Source: UBA4479 sp963974935 (GTDB taxonomy: Bacteria; Pseudomonadota; Alphaproteobacteria; Rhodospirillales; Casp-alpha2). Taken from it: 64,000 nucleotides of DNA. The stretch is from NCBI GenBank assembly GCA_963974935.1, contig CAXBEV010000003.1:157962-221961 (forward strand), in the 5' to 3' direction. This document shows positions 1 through 8,701 of this stretch, in pieces (position 1 is the first letter of the stretch; the number at the start of each line of letters is the position of its first letter). The position numbers and the translations under genes were made by a program. The notes beneath the pieces were generated by a model. The model had not been told where the DNA came from. It was given only the letters and a program-made list of their open reading frames with translations, and did not search any database.

Positions 1-31
1 CCTGCGTGTCTACCAATTCCACCACGCCCGC
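1..31 (-). tRNA. tRNA-Leu, 5' part only
   Basis: Read on the minus strand the first 31 bases give the 5' acceptor strand and D arm of a bacterial tRNA-Leu: GCGGGCGTGGTGGAATTGG followed by TAGACACGCAGG. The anticodon and 3' half lie beyond the left edge, so the isoacceptor cannot be stated. Confidence 0.85.
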
Positions 32-193
32 TTATCCATCCCGCCGTAAGCTTATGGGCTGATGCGTCAGGCAAAACGGTGCCGGACCTGCTTCGGCCCA
101 AAGCGGTGCGACACTCTACTTATTTCGCGATGCCTGTCAATCAGGGCGTTATTGGGGCGTTTATCAGGGGTTTCAACGGTGCCAAGGGTGGTT

Positions 194-1618
194 TTAGCCC
201 TTCAACAGGTTTCGTGTGCCACTTGATGCGGCGACCTTGCCACGCGCGCTATAGGCTTCGTGGTTCTCTTCGATCCGGTTTAGGTTATACAGATAGTTGA
301 CCATCATCCCTGCCGACTGGCGAAAACCGTTTTCGGACGTGTCGCCGAGCCAGTTGATGCGCTCGATCCCGGCACCGTTCGAGAGGTGGAAGTGTGCCAC
401 CGGATCGCGCGCCGTACCTTCGCGGCGTTTTTCTTCCAGCAGATAGCGCGCGCACAGCCGCATGAGTGGCGCTTTCAACGCATTGCTGATCGTATCATCG
501 TGGTGCCAATGCGGGTCTTGCAGCAATTCTTTGATCACGCCTTTCAACCCTGTCGACTTGCCGGTGACGTCTTTAATCGCCTTGCGTTCTGCAGACAGCA
601 GGATTTTCGGGTCGCCTGCGGCAAATAGATGATCAAGCCACCTGTTAAAGCCCGGAATCGGCGACAGCGTCGAAAACGTCTTGAGGTTATCGAATTCGTC
701 TTTCAACTGCGAGACCACACGCTTGATCAGGAAGTTGCCGAAGCTGATGCCGGCCAAACCTTTTTGCGCGTTTGAGATCGAATAAAAGACCGCTGTATCA
801 GCCTTGCTGGGATCTTGCACCGGGGCGTTTTCGTCCAAAAGTTCTTGCACGTTGTCGGCAATGCCGTTGACCAAGGCGACCTCGACGAAGATCAAAGGTT
901 CGTCTGGCATGCGCGGATGAAAAAATGCAAAACAGCGTCGATCGGAATCCAGACGGTTCTTGAGGTCTTCCCAGCCGGCAATCGCATGCACGGCTTCATA
1001 CGCGATCAACTTTTCCAAAATTGAGGCCGGCGTTTTCTCCCAGGAAATTTGTCTAAGTTCCAAAAAATCGACGTCGAACCACGACACCAAGATGGTGCGA
1101 AGGTCGCGTTCGAGTGATTTCAACGCTTGGTCTTCTTTGGCAAAGCGCAGGATTTCCGCGCGCATATCGACCAAGAACTTCACCCCGTCGGGCAACGCGT
1201 TGAACTGCGTCAAAAGCCGATTGCGGGGCGCTTCAAGGGCTTTGCGCAGCAAATATTCCGCATCGCGCCGGTCGTCTTCGTCGTCGGCGAGTTGTACGGC
1301 ATCGATAGCGGCGTCGATCCGACCCGGGTCGGTGTCGAATTCGCGCGCCATAACATTCAAGAACCGCCGCCGCCCTTTTTCGTCCAATGCCAAATAGACC
1401 TGGCCGAGCTTTGCCGCTTCGGCACGGGCTGAAACCTCGCCGCCTTTGTTTTCCAGGCAGGCTTTCATCTGCGCGCGCAGGTTCTGCAGATCGCCGTCCG
1501 GCAGGTCGGGTCTGGCGGTGGCAGCGCTTACGTCATAGTTGCTGCCGGCAATCGAGCGCCACCCCTCACGAAGGTTGCGCATCGTGCGATCGATAAAGTT
1601 TGTCGGTTCACCATCCAT
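194..1618 (-). CDS. malonyl-CoA decarboxylase
   Basis: This 474-residue protein matches the malonyl-CoA decarboxylase (MCD) family in length and motifs. The enzyme releases CO2 from malonyl-CoA to give acetyl-CoA and so controls malonyl-CoA level or malonate use. The N-terminal half is the helical MCD domain (about residues 60-200). The C-terminal acetyltransferase-like catalytic half contains HPRMPDEPLIFVEVAL (about residue 235), FYSISNAQKGLAGISFG, STLSPIPGF and HFHLSNGA near residue 415. The Ser in SISNAQ and the His in HFHLSNGA fit the catalytic pair known from the family. The gene lies just downstream of nnrDE on the same strand with a 19-bp gap and may be co-transcribed. No malonyl-CoA synthetase (matB) is adjacent. 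Confidence 0.93.
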   Translation of the reverse strand: MDGEPTNFIDRTMRNLREGWRSIAGSNYDVSAATARPDLPDGDLQNLRAQMKACLENKGGEVSARAEAAKLGQVYLALDEKGRRRFLNVMAREFDTDPGRIDAAIDAVQLADDEDDRRDAEYLLRKALEAPRNRLLTQFNALPDGVKFLVDMRAEILRFAKEDQALKSLERDLRTILVSWFDVDFLELRQISWEKTPASILEKLIAYEAVHAIAGWEDLKNRLDSDRRCFAFFHPRMPDEPLIFVEVALVNGIADNVQELLDENAPVQDPSKADTAVFYSISNAQKGLAGISFGNFLIKRVVSQLKDEFDNLKTFSTLSPIPGFNRWLDHLFAAGDPKILLSAERKAIKDVTGKSTGLKGVIKELLQDPHWHHDDTISNALKAPLMRLCARYLLEEKRREGTARDPVAHFHLSNGAGIERINWLGDTSENGFRQSAGMMVNYLYNLNRIEENHEAYSARGKVAASSGTRNLLKG

Positions 1619-1637
1619 AGCACTTAAATTGGACTGG

Positions 1638-3113
1638 TTATGGTTTCAGATCAAGTGGACCCTTGAAGACATTTATCAGTGCCGCCGGCAGGTCTTCGGC
1701 GATCAAGCCCAGGCCGATGGATTGGGCGGCTTGCCCATGACACCAGACTCCGGCTGCGGCGGCGTCGAACGGCGCACACCCCTGCCCTACGAAGGCGCCG
1801 ATGATGCCTGCCAAAACATCGCCCGCGCCCGCCGTCGCCAACCAAGGTGGGGCCGAGGCATTGATTGCAGCGCGTCCATCCGGTGCGGCGATCACGGTGT
1901 CCGCCCCTTTGAGGACGATCACGGCGCCGCTGAGTTTTGCGGCGGCCCGCGCCCGGGTCAGCTTGTCACCTTTGCTGTCGAATAGGCGTTTGAACTCGCC
2001 TTCGTGCGGCGTCATCACGACCGGTCCCTGGATCGCATCGAACAGGGCTTGTGGGGTTTCTTCGAAGCTGGAAAGCGCATCGGCGTCCAAGACGACGCTA
2101 CGTGCGCCGCCGTGCAGAGCCGCGTGGACGGCGGTTCGGGTCGCGGCGTCGGCACCGAGCCCGGGGCCGATCACGACCGCTGAGCGCCTCGGGTCTTCGA
2201 GCGCACTTCTGAGATCGTCCGTGGCTTCTACAAGGTTGCCGGGCTCGGCTGCGGCATAGATCGGCCAGGCGTCGATTGGCACGGCAAGTGTCACCAAGCC
2301 GGCACCTGCACGCCGAGCAGCCAAGGCGGCCAAGCGCGCCGCACCGGTCATCCGCGCCCCGCCGGCGACGACCACATGGCCGCGATGATATTTGTGATCG
2401 GTGGCATTTGATACGTCGAACACGGTATCTCGCCAAAGTGCCGGCGTGTTTTCAAAGGTGGTCGGGGCGATGTCGCCCAGTACAGTGTTCGGGATACCGA
2501 TGTCGACGACGTGGATATCACCGCACAGCGCGCGTCCGGGATACAAAAGATGACCCGGTTTTTTGCGGAAGAACGTGACGGTCTCCGTGGCTTGTAGGGC
2601 TGTGCCCATGACCACGCCGGTGTTGCCGTTCAGCCCGCTCGGCAGATCAACGGCAATGCAGGGCAATGCCAGCACGCGGGCCGCTTCGAGGACGGTGGCA
2701 GCCGTACCGTCGATGTCGCGGGTCAGACCTGCGCCGAACAGCGCGTCGATGACGATGCTGTGCTCTTCCAGCGCCATTGGCGCGAGCGGCTCGGTCGGTT
2801 GATGCCAGCGTTCAAAGTTGCTTTTGGCGTCGCCTTTAAGTTTGTAAGGGTCGCCGAGTACGGCAATCCGCACTCGGTGGCCGCGCTGGCGCAAGTAGCG
2901 CGCCGCCACGTAGCCGTCGCCGCCGTTGTTGCCTGGGCCGGACAGCACCACGAAAGGCCGATGGCCACCGAGCTTTCGCGCCATCCGCCCCGCCACATCC
3001 GCCACCGCCCGCCCGGCATGTTCCATGAGTGCCATGCCGGATGTTCCGTTCTGGATCGCCGCCGCATCGGCACGCGCCATTTCGTCTGTGCTTAGGAGAG
3101 CGTTTTCGGTCAT
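1638..3113 (-). CDS. nnr: bifunctional NAD(P)H-hydrate epimerase / ADP-dependent NAD(P)H-hydrate dehydratase
   Basis: This 491-residue cytosolic repair enzyme restores NAD(P)H from its damaged hydrates. The N-terminal YjeF_N epimerase domain (about residues 1-215) interconverts R- and S-NAD(P)HX and shows NNGGDGYVAARYL. The C-terminal ribokinase-like dehydratase (about 230-485) shows HRGHVVVAGGARMTGAARLA, the TPHEGEFKRL motif and the nucleotide loop ATAGAGDVLAGIIG. The two-domain fusion is the usual bacterial form. The start at 3113 gives a normal N terminus (MTENALLSTDEMARAD). A palindromic repeat lies immediately upstream. Confidence 0.95.
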   Translation of the reverse strand: MTENALLSTDEMARADAAAIQNGTSGMALMEHAGRAVADVAGRMARKLGGHRPFVVLSGPGNNGGDGYVAARYLRQRGHRVRIAVLGDPYKLKGDAKSNFERWHQPTEPLAPMALEEHSIVIDALFGAGLTRDIDGTAATVLEAARVLALPCIAVDLPSGLNGNTGVVMGTALQATETVTFFRKKPGHLLYPGRALCGDIHVVDIGIPNTVLGDIAPTTFENTPALWRDTVFDVSNATDHKYHRGHVVVAGGARMTGAARLAALAARRAGAGLVTLAVPIDAWPIYAAAEPGNLVEATDDLRSALEDPRRSAVVIGPGLGADAATRTAVHAALHGGARSVVLDADALSSFEETPQALFDAIQGPVVMTPHEGEFKRLFDSKGDKLTRARAAAKLSGAVIVLKGADTVIAAPDGRAAINASAPPWLATAGAGDVLAGIIGAFVGQGCAPFDAAAAGVWCHGQAAQSIGLGLIAEDLPAALINVFKGPLDLKP

Positions 3114-3141
3114 GGGGGTAAGTATACAGCCTCGGCGCGGG

Positions 3142-3243
3142 AAGCGTCATCCTGAACTTGATTCAGGATCCACGGTTATGTCGACTCGGAAGCTGGAGCG
3201 TTTGCACAGCGGTGGATCCTGAATCAAGTTCAGGATGACGCTT
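3142..3243. repeat. long inverted repeat, dispersed alphaproteobacterial palindrome type
   Basis: Two perfect 32-nt arms (3142-3173 and 3212-3243) are inverted around a 38-nt spacer. Each arm contains a smaller palindrome, CCTGAACTTGATTCAGG. Sequences of this GTCATCCTGAA type are common dispersed intergenic repeats in alphaproteobacteria (general knowledge). It lies between nnr (leftward) and the DUF302 gene (rightward), so the transcript could form a strong stem in either direction. The 313-bp gap 3114-3426 holds this repeat and otherwise no gene that I can support. Confidence 0.85.
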
Positions 3244-3426
3244 TTAGTGATGAGAGATGTTCTAAGCGAGGCTTTAACCACCTGCGACTCCCCGGAACCG
3301 CGTAGCGGTATCCAGAGCCTTGAAGTCTCATCGATATTCCGTCTCGGAACTTTCATTGAGGCTAAAGGGTTCGGGGGTTACAGTGGTGACTCAGATCAAT
3401 CGTTTTGGCATTTTGGAGAGCAAAGC

Positions 3427-3921
3427 ATGCTTCGATTATTTACACGTACCTGTGCCGTGCTTGGTATCGCGATCAGCTTAATAGTTGCAGCGCCCAGTGC
3501 GCATGCGGAGGTGGCTGGTATGATCGTCAAAACATCCGATTTTGATGTGACCAAGACTGTGGACCGACTCGGCATTGCGCTTGAGCGTGCGGGCATTACG
3601 GTATTCAGCCGCATTAAACACCATCGTGGCGCAGAAAAAGTAGGCCTCACGCTACGCCCGACCGAAGTGATTATTTTCGGCAACCCGAAACTCGGTACAC
3701 CGCTGATGCAGTCGAACGCTGCGATCGGTCTTGATCTGCCGTTGAAGGCGGTTGCTTGGCAGGCCGAAGACGGGAAGACGTACTTAGCCTATAACGATCC
3801 GGCGTGGATGGCGACGCGATATGGCATCACCGATAAAGACCCGGTGTTTCAAAAAATAACCGGCGCGCTGAACAAATTTACCGACATGGCGACCAAGCGC
3901 GGTATGTTGCCCGCCCAATGA
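3427..3921 (+). CDS. secreted DUF302-domain protein
   Basis: I placed the start at 3427, just after GGAGAG (3415-3420), which gives a 164-residue protein. A longer frame open from 3235 runs back into the repeat and lacks a signal. The N terminus is a clear signal peptide (MLRLFTRTCAVLGIAISLIV, cleaved after AHA). The mature part is a DUF302 domain: SRIKHHRGAEKVGL, VIIFGNPKLGTPLMQ, LDLPLKAVAWQ and YNDPAWMATRYGI. These proteins are periplasmic and of unknown function. The gene is 36 bp upstream of a parA-like gene and may share its transcript. Confidence 0.85.
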   Translation: MLRLFTRTCAVLGIAISLIVAAPSAHAEVAGMIVKTSDFDVTKTVDRLGIALERAGITVFSRIKHHRGAEKVGLTLRPTEVIIFGNPKLGTPLMQSNAAIGLDLPLKAVAWQAEDGKTYLAYNDPAWMATRYGITDKDPVFQKITGALNKFTDMATKRGMLPAQ

Positions 3922-3957
3922 TCTTTTTGTGATCTTCTAACGCAATAGGATAGGCAT

Positions 3958-4590
3958 ATGCCCGCACGAATCATCGCCGTCGCGCAACAAAAAGGCGGCG
4001 CCGGCAAGACAACGTTGACGGCTCAATTGGCCGCATTTTGGTCCGCCAATAATCGCGTTGCGATTATGGACATTGACCCGCAAGGCAGCCTGACTGCTTG
4101 GCATGGGATTCGTGCCGAGAGCCCACGCAAGCTGGGCGCGATCCATTTATCCAGCGTGTCCGGCTGGCGCGTCGGCACCGAATTGGATCGTTTAAAAAAT
4201 GACTTTGATCTGGTGCTGATTGATTGCCCGCCGCACGCCGAAACCGAAACTAAGAACGCTATGCGCGCCGCCGCTCTGGTGGTGATCCCGGTGCAGCCGT
4301 CGCCGATGGACGTATGGGCGACGGCGCCGACGGCTGAATTCGCCAGTCAGCAGAATACGCCGGTGCGTCTTGTGTTGAACCGCGTGCCGCCGCGTTCGCG
4401 TTTGGTTGAGACCGTGCAGGGCATGTTGAAAGATCAAAAACTTAAGGTCGCAACACATGCGCTCGGCAACCGGGTCGCTTTTGCGGCATCGTTGATTGAA
4501 GGTATGGGCGTCAGCGAGAGCGAGCCGTCCAGCCAAGCCGCCAACGAAATTCGCGCGCTCGCCCAAGAACTGAAAAAGGCTGCATCCTGA
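3958..4590 (+). CDS. ParA-family ATPase, orphan
   Basis: This 210-residue ParA/MinD-type ATPase has a deviant Walker A KGGAGKTT (residues 12-19), a switch I-like IMDIDPQGSLTAWH, a Walker B VLIDCPPHAE and a PVQPSPMDVWAT segment. There is no ParB gene beside it, so plasmid-type partition is unlikely. Small orphan ParA proteins position chromosomal or protein cargo in many alphaproteobacteria, but its cargo cannot be named from sequence. Its TGA overlaps the ATG of the next gene (TGATG at 4588-4592), which indicates translational coupling to the CopD-like membrane protein. Confidence 0.9.
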   Translation: MPARIIAVAQQKGGAGKTTLTAQLAAFWSANNRVAIMDIDPQGSLTAWHGIRAESPRKLGAIHLSSVSGWRVGTELDRLKNDFDLVLIDCPPHAETETKNAMRAAALVVIPVQPSPMDVWATAPTAEFASQQNTPVRLVLNRVPPRSRLVETVQGMLKDQKLKVATHALGNRVAFAASLIEGMGVSESEPSSQAANEIRALAQELKKAAS

Positions 4591-5072
4591 TGTTGATTTC
4601 TCCTCTTATGCTCGGTCTTCACGCCCTGGCCGCAACGGTCTGGGTCGGCGGTATGTTCTTCGCTTACGTTATTCTGCGCCCAAGCGTGCCCGGCATCGAC
4701 CCGCCGCCCGAACGTTTGAAACTTTGGGACCGGGTGTTCGGTAAATTCTTTAATTGGGTTTGGCTGGCGGTGATCATCTTGCCGCTCACGGGCTATTTGC
4801 AAGTGTTCGGCGACTTCGGTGGTTTCGCAGGTGCGGGCTTGCACATTCACTGGATGCACGGCACCGGCTGGTTGATGATCTTGCTGTTCGTGTATTTGTA
4901 TATGAAACCGTACAAGCTGTTTAAAGCCGCCGTCGCCGAACAAAACTGGGACGTCGCTAAAACCAATCTGGAACGCATCCGCAAAATCGTCGCGATCAAC
5001 TTAGTGCTCGGTCTGATCACTGTGCTGCTCGGCTCCGCCGGGCGCTTATGGGTGTTAAACATCGATATGTGA
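4590..5072 (+). CDS. CopD-superfamily integral membrane protein
   Basis: This 160-residue protein has four predicted membrane helices: about residues 5-27 (LHALAATVWVGGMFFAYVIL), 50-72, 83-105 and 130-155. His residues sit in or near the helices (LHALAAT, HIHWMHGTGW). This matches the CopD-like superfamily of cytoplasmic-membrane proteins tied to copper or haem chemistry. The annotation is by fold resemblance only, and no copper genes are nearby. It is coupled to the upstream ParA gene by a 1-bp overlap. Downstream lies a strong palindrome that separates it from a convergent gene. Confidence 0.75.
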   Translation: MLISPLMLGLHALAATVWVGGMFFAYVILRPSVPGIDPPPERLKLWDRVFGKFFNWVWLAVIILPLTGYLQVFGDFGGFAGAGLHIHWMHGTGWLMILLFVYLYMKPYKLFKAAVAEQNWDVAKTNLERIRKIVAINLVLGLITVLLGSAGRLWVLNIDM

Positions 5073-5076
5073 TTTG

Positions 5077-5173
5077 CGGGGAGGTCCCGGATAAGTTCTG
5101 CGCACTTTCCGGGATGACGATTAAAAAATAAACTCGTCATCCCGGGCGAACAACGCGAGACCCGGGACCTCCC
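5077..5173. repeat. nested palindrome between convergent genes, possible bidirectional terminator
   Basis: The outer arms GGGAGGTCCCGG (from 5079) and CCCGGGACCTCCC (5161-5173) enclose an inner perfect 12-bp stem: CCGGGATGACGA (5109-5120) pairs with TCGTCATCCCGG (5134-5145) around an AT-rich 13-nt loop. It fills almost the whole gap between the convergent CopD-like and hydrolase-OsmC genes. The GTCATCC core is shared with the palindrome at 3142-3243. Confidence 0.75.
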
Positions 5174-5174
5174 T

Positions 5175-6410
5175 CTACACCAATTTCGAGGCAATATTTA
5201 CTTCATGCTTCAGGGTTTGGTGAACCGGGCAGCGGTCAGCAATTTCAAAGAGGCGTTGGCGTTGTTCATCGCTGAGGTCGCCGGTGATGTGCACCTCGGT
5301 ACTAATGCGGTCCACATGCCCGGTTTTCGTTTCGCATTCGCTGCAGTCTTCGGCGTGAATTCTTTCGTGGCGCAGGGTGACGCGCGCTTGGTCGAGCGGC
5401 CAATTTTTGCGCTCAGCATACATCCGTAACGTCATGGATTTGCAGGCCCCCAATGCGGCCAGTAAAAGATCGTAGGGGGACGGGCCGGTGTCGTTGCCGC
5501 CGACACTGACCGGCTCGTCGGCGTGCAGCAAATGCCGACCGCCGACCGAGATCACGTTGCCGAACCTGCCTTTGCCGGTTTCCTGCACGACGACGCCGTC
5601 TTCAATGGATGGCACGTCGTCGCCGGTGTTGGTTTCCGTGCCGGTGCCGATGTAGCGATCTGCCCATGCTGCAATCACGTTGGCGCAATAAACCGCGTCG
5701 GCGCGCTTTGACAACAGGTGGTCGGCGTCATCCAACGACACGAAACTTTTCGGGTGCTTCGCGGCCAGATAAATTTCTTGCGCGTTTTCGATGCCGACGA
5801 CGTTGTCGACAGGCGAGTGAAACACCAGCAATGCTTTGCCTAAATGTCCAAGTTCGTCGGTCAGGCGTTGACCGCGAATGTCATCCAAAAATTGCTTTTT
5901 AATTTTGAACGGGCGCCCGACGAGCGTGACGTCGGCCTCCCCGTCGGCTTCGATGCGGGTGATGTCGTCTTTAAAATTGTTCGTCACATGGCCTGGATCG
6001 GATGGCGCGCCGATGGTGCAGACGGCGTCGACTTCGTCGATCTTCCCAGCCGCGACCAACACGGCCGCACCGCCCAGTGAGTGGCCGATAAGGATTTTTG
6101 GTGCATCCAGATTGTCGCGCATGTAATCGGCGGCGGCGACCAGATCGCCGACGTTGGATGAAAAGTTGGTGTTGGCGAATTCACCTTCGCTGGCGCCGAG
6201 CCCGGTGAAGTCGAAGCGCAACACGGCGATACCTTGGGCGACCAGGCCTTCCGCGATGCGACTGGCGGCGAAGATATCTTTGGTGCAAGTGAAGCAATGT
6301 GCAAACAAGGCGTAGGCTTTGATCTCGCCGGACGGTTTATCGAGTCGCGCTGCCAAAGGATCGCCGAGCGCGCCCGGGAAGGTGATCTTTTCGCTGGAAC
6401 CGGTCATCAT
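5175..6410 (-). CDS. alpha/beta-hydrolase fused to an OsmC-family peroxidase-like domain
   Basis: This is a two-domain protein of about 411 residues. The N-terminal alpha/beta hydrolase (about 1-245) has the nucleophile elbow GHSLGG, FAHCFTCTKD, RFDFTGLG and a C-terminal catalytic His in DDADHLLSKRA. The C-terminal OsmC-like domain (about 275-411) has LLAALGACKSMTLRMYAE, with a resolving-type Cys, and DRCPVHQTL, with the second Cys. OsmC/Ohr proteins reduce organic hydroperoxides. The esterase half may release the substrate or supply thiols, which is inference. The start at 6410 follows GGAGAC; a longer start at 6446 has no ribosome site. The two Cys positions are present, so the OsmC half is likely active. 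Confidence 0.88.
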   Translation of the reverse strand: MMTGSSEKITFPGALGDPLAARLDKPSGEIKAYALFAHCFTCTKDIFAASRIAEGLVAQGIAVLRFDFTGLGASEGEFANTNFSSNVGDLVAAADYMRDNLDAPKILIGHSLGGAAVLVAAGKIDEVDAVCTIGAPSDPGHVTNNFKDDITRIEADGEADVTLVGRPFKIKKQFLDDIRGQRLTDELGHLGKALLVFHSPVDNVVGIENAQEIYLAAKHPKSFVSLDDADHLLSKRADAVYCANVIAAWADRYIGTGTETNTGDDVPSIEDGVVVQETGKGRFGNVISVGGRHLLHADEPVSVGGNDTGPSPYDLLLAALGACKSMTLRMYAERKNWPLDQARVTLRHERIHAEDCSECETKTGHVDRISTEVHITGDLSDEQRQRLFEIADRCPVHQTLKHEVNIASKLV

Positions 6411-6505
6411 TGTCTCCGTCAATGCGTCATGAAGTTGCGCGAACATAACCGCGTCCGCGCAATGAGGCTAATGAATGCTTCGTGATCGCGATGTGATATC
6501 TTAAA

Positions 6506-7027
6506 TCAAAGGTACGACGGATGAGTGCCGAAGTGATCGTAGTGCATCGCGGAGATGGTGCTCGGATCGGTGGTTGAGAAGATGCGCGCAATGTTGCCCG
6601 CTGCATCGGCAATCGGTAGCCGTAACGATACGATTGACATCGGTCGCCCCAAAGACACCGTCACGGGCGTTGTACACAGCAAGGGTGTTCCGCGGGCACA
6701 GACGTCTTCGTATTCCGCAAAATTGCCTTCACGCATCGACTTGTCTTCGATTTCGGAGAGCAGACGACCGGTCATTTCGGCGCCGATCAACGTGACCCGC
6801 TCCGTGCCCCAAAATCGAAACAAATAATCACGTGCGCCGTCGTTGTCGACGATCTCGACCATCACCGACCAAGGCAGCAGCGAGGTCGGCACTTGGTCTA
6901 TGTAAAATTGCTTAATGTGCGGCATCGCTGCGCCATCACGCCATGTATCCCAAAGCGAGTGTAATTCGCGAAAGGATGCAGGTAGAGGCGTTTTTATATC
7001 AACGAGATCGCAATGATTTGTGTCCAT
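6506..7027 (-). CDS. PAS-domain protein (PAS_5 type), single domain
   Basis: This 173-residue protein resembles the stand-alone PAS_5 family of alphaproteobacteria. Visible features are LHSLWDTWRDGAAMPHIKQF, VMVEIVDNDGARDYLFRFWG, a mid-domain LLSEIEDK and a final beta strand VSLRLPIADAAGNIARIFS. There is no output domain, signal peptide or membrane helix, so it would act as a cytosolic sensor or adaptor. Neither the ligand nor a partner can be named. It lies between the hydrolase-OsmC gene and the enoyl-CoA hydratase gene on the same strand, with gaps of 95 and 24 bp. Confidence 0.8.
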   Translation of the reverse strand: MDTNHCDLVDIKTPLPASFRELHSLWDTWRDGAAMPHIKQFYIDQVPTSLLPWSVMVEIVDNDGARDYLFRFWGTERVTLIGAEMTGRLLSEIEDKSMREGNFAEYEDVCARGTPLLCTTPVTVSLGRPMSIVSLRLPIADAAGNIARIFSTTDPSTISAMHYDHFGTHPSYL

Positions 7028-7051
7028 AACTTCAACGTAACATCATAAACA

Positions 7052-7873
7052 TTAACTCAGTATGACAGATGTATTTTTCGTGTACCACTTCGCTGCACGC
7101 TTTTCGGCGAAACTTAAAAGTCCCTCCTCTGCCTCGACCGTTTGGCGTTGTGCTGAATGATCTGCGGCAAGCCGATGTGCGGTGGCATCGTCGATATACA
7201 GACCTTGGCTTTCGAACAAAATACGCTTTGTGGCCGCAACCGCGCTTGGGCCGTTTTGCAGGATCGCGTCGATGACGCGTGCGCCTTCGCTTTCGAGTTG
7301 CTCATGCGCGCAGGTGATGTGCACCAAGCCCAGTTCGCAGGCGACTTTTGCATCAAAGCGTTCGGCCGTGATCGCATAGCGGCGTACATGTCGGGCCCCC
7401 ATGGCTGTGGCCAATTGCGGAATGATCGGGCCTGCGTGCAGGCCCCAACGGACTTCGGCAATGGAGAAGATCGCATTGTCTGCGGCGATCACCACGTCGC
7501 AGGCCGCAATGATGCCGGTGCCGCCGCCAAAACATGCACCGTGTACCAACGCGACGGTCGGCTTTGGGCATGCGTCCAGCGCGCGCACGGCGTCCGTGGT
7601 GCGTTCAGAAACGGCGAGGTTTTCTTCGGGCGTGCCGGTACGCACCCGATTGAGCCAGGCTAAGTCTGCGCCCGCTTGGAAATGTTTGCCCGCACCACGG
7701 ATCACGATCACCCGAACCGCATCGTTTGCCGCCAGTGCGCCGACACCGTCCAATAGGCGCTGCACCATGTCGCCGTCATAGGCGTTGTTGAGGTGCGGTC
7801 GGTTCAGTGTCACCCAGGCAACGCCGGCATCGTCGATTTCTGCAAGTACGCTCGGTTGTTCGGTCTCGGTCAT
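7052..7873 (-). CDS. enoyl-CoA hydratase/isomerase family protein (methylglutaconyl-CoA hydratase-like)
   Basis: This crotonase-fold protein has 273 residues. TLNRPHLNNAYD, the oxyanion-hole segment GKHFQAGADLAWLNRVR, GACFGGGTGIIAACDVVIA and FSIAEVRWGLHAGPIIP are all visible. The Glu in IAEVRWG fits a catalytic position of the hydratases. The GADLxW and ACFGGG segments resemble methylglutaconyl-CoA hydratases of leucine breakdown, but no leucine-pathway genes are adjacent, so the substrate is open. The start at 7873 is preceded by GGAGG at 5-nt spacing. Longer in-frame starts (7888 and 7966) lack this. Confidence 0.88.
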   Translation of the reverse strand: MTETEQPSVLAEIDDAGVAWVTLNRPHLNNAYDGDMVQRLLDGVGALAANDAVRVIVIRGAGKHFQAGADLAWLNRVRTGTPEENLAVSERTTDAVRALDACPKPTVALVHGACFGGGTGIIAACDVVIAADNAIFSIAEVRWGLHAGPIIPQLATAMGARHVRRYAITAERFDAKVACELGLVHITCAHEQLESEGARVIDAILQNGPSAVAATKRILFESQGLYIDDATAHRLAADHSAQRQTVEAEEGLLSFAEKRAAKWYTKNTSVILS

Positions 7874-7953
7874 CGTATCCTCCGTCATATGGTATCTCTT
7901 ATTGTGCGTCCGGCTCCCTGGACAAAGCCTGCGCTGTCGCGAATAAAAGACGC

Positions 7954-8595
7954 ATGGAAAAATCAAAATTCACAAAACATGATGTCGAGGTGTTGGACAA
8001 GACCAACAGCCACGACGGGTACTTCGATCTCAACATCTTCACCTTGCGCCACCGCTTGTTCAAGGGCGGCTGGAGTGCGCCGCTGACGCGCGAGATCTTC
8101 GAGCGCGGACACGCTGTTGCCGTGTTGCCTTATGATCCGGCCCGCGACGAAGTGCTGCTGATCGAACAGTTCCGCCCCGGCGCGCACATTGCGATGGTTG
8201 ATGATCCTTGGTTTGAAGGTGACGCTTCGCCTTGGTTATTGGAAGCCGTGGCCGGCATTATCGAAGACGGCGAGCGCCCTGAAGACGTCGCATATCGCGA
8301 GGCACTCGAGGAAACCGGTACGCAGATCACGGATTTGATCTCGATTTCGCACTATCTGGCGACGCCGGGCGGATCGACGGAATCGGTGTTTTGCTTCATC
8401 GGGCGGGTGGATACCGGCGACGTCAAAGGCCTGCACGGCGTGGATCATGAAGGTGAGGACATCCGCCCGTTCACAGTGTCTTTGGATGACGCTTATGGCG
8501 GAATCGAAAGTGGGCGCGTCAACAATGCAATGACAATCATTGCGCTGCAATATTTGATGTTGAACCGTGCGGCGGTCCGTGAACGCTGGTCATAA
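7954..8595 (+). CDS. Nudix hydrolase, ADP-ribose pyrophosphatase type
   Basis: This 213-residue protein carries a full Nudix box (GIIEDGERPEDVAYREALEE followed by TG, about residues 101-122), preceded by FERGHAVAVLPYD and LIEQFRPGAH. These are typical of ADP-ribose pyrophosphatases (NudF/TrgB type), which split ADP-ribose into AMP and ribose 5-phosphate. The tail ESGRVNNAMTIIALQYLMLN also fits that group. I took the ATG at 7954 because the family begins close to this point; an upstream in-frame extension has no recognisable domain. It is divergent from the enoyl-CoA hydratase gene. Confidence 0.9.
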   Translation: MEKSKFTKHDVEVLDKTNSHDGYFDLNIFTLRHRLFKGGWSAPLTREIFERGHAVAVLPYDPARDEVLLIEQFRPGAHIAMVDDPWFEGDASPWLLEAVAGIIEDGERPEDVAYREALEETGTQITDLISISHYLATPGGSTESVFCFIGRVDTGDVKGLHGVDHEGEDIRPFTVSLDDAYGGIESGRVNNAMTIIALQYLMLNRAAVRERWS

Positions 8596-8701
8596 GTGGA
8601 TTTCTTGACGACGGCCTTTGCCGGATTGCTTGATTGCCGTAAAACACACAGATATTCTGCAGTGAAATAAATAAACACACTTGGGATTGGGAAAACTATT
8701 C

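Noticed and set aside
960..1985. Several plus-strand open frames over malonyl-CoA decarboxylase and its upstream junction
   Set aside because: They lie opposite malonyl-CoA decarboxylase or nnr and have no ribosome site or recognisable domain.
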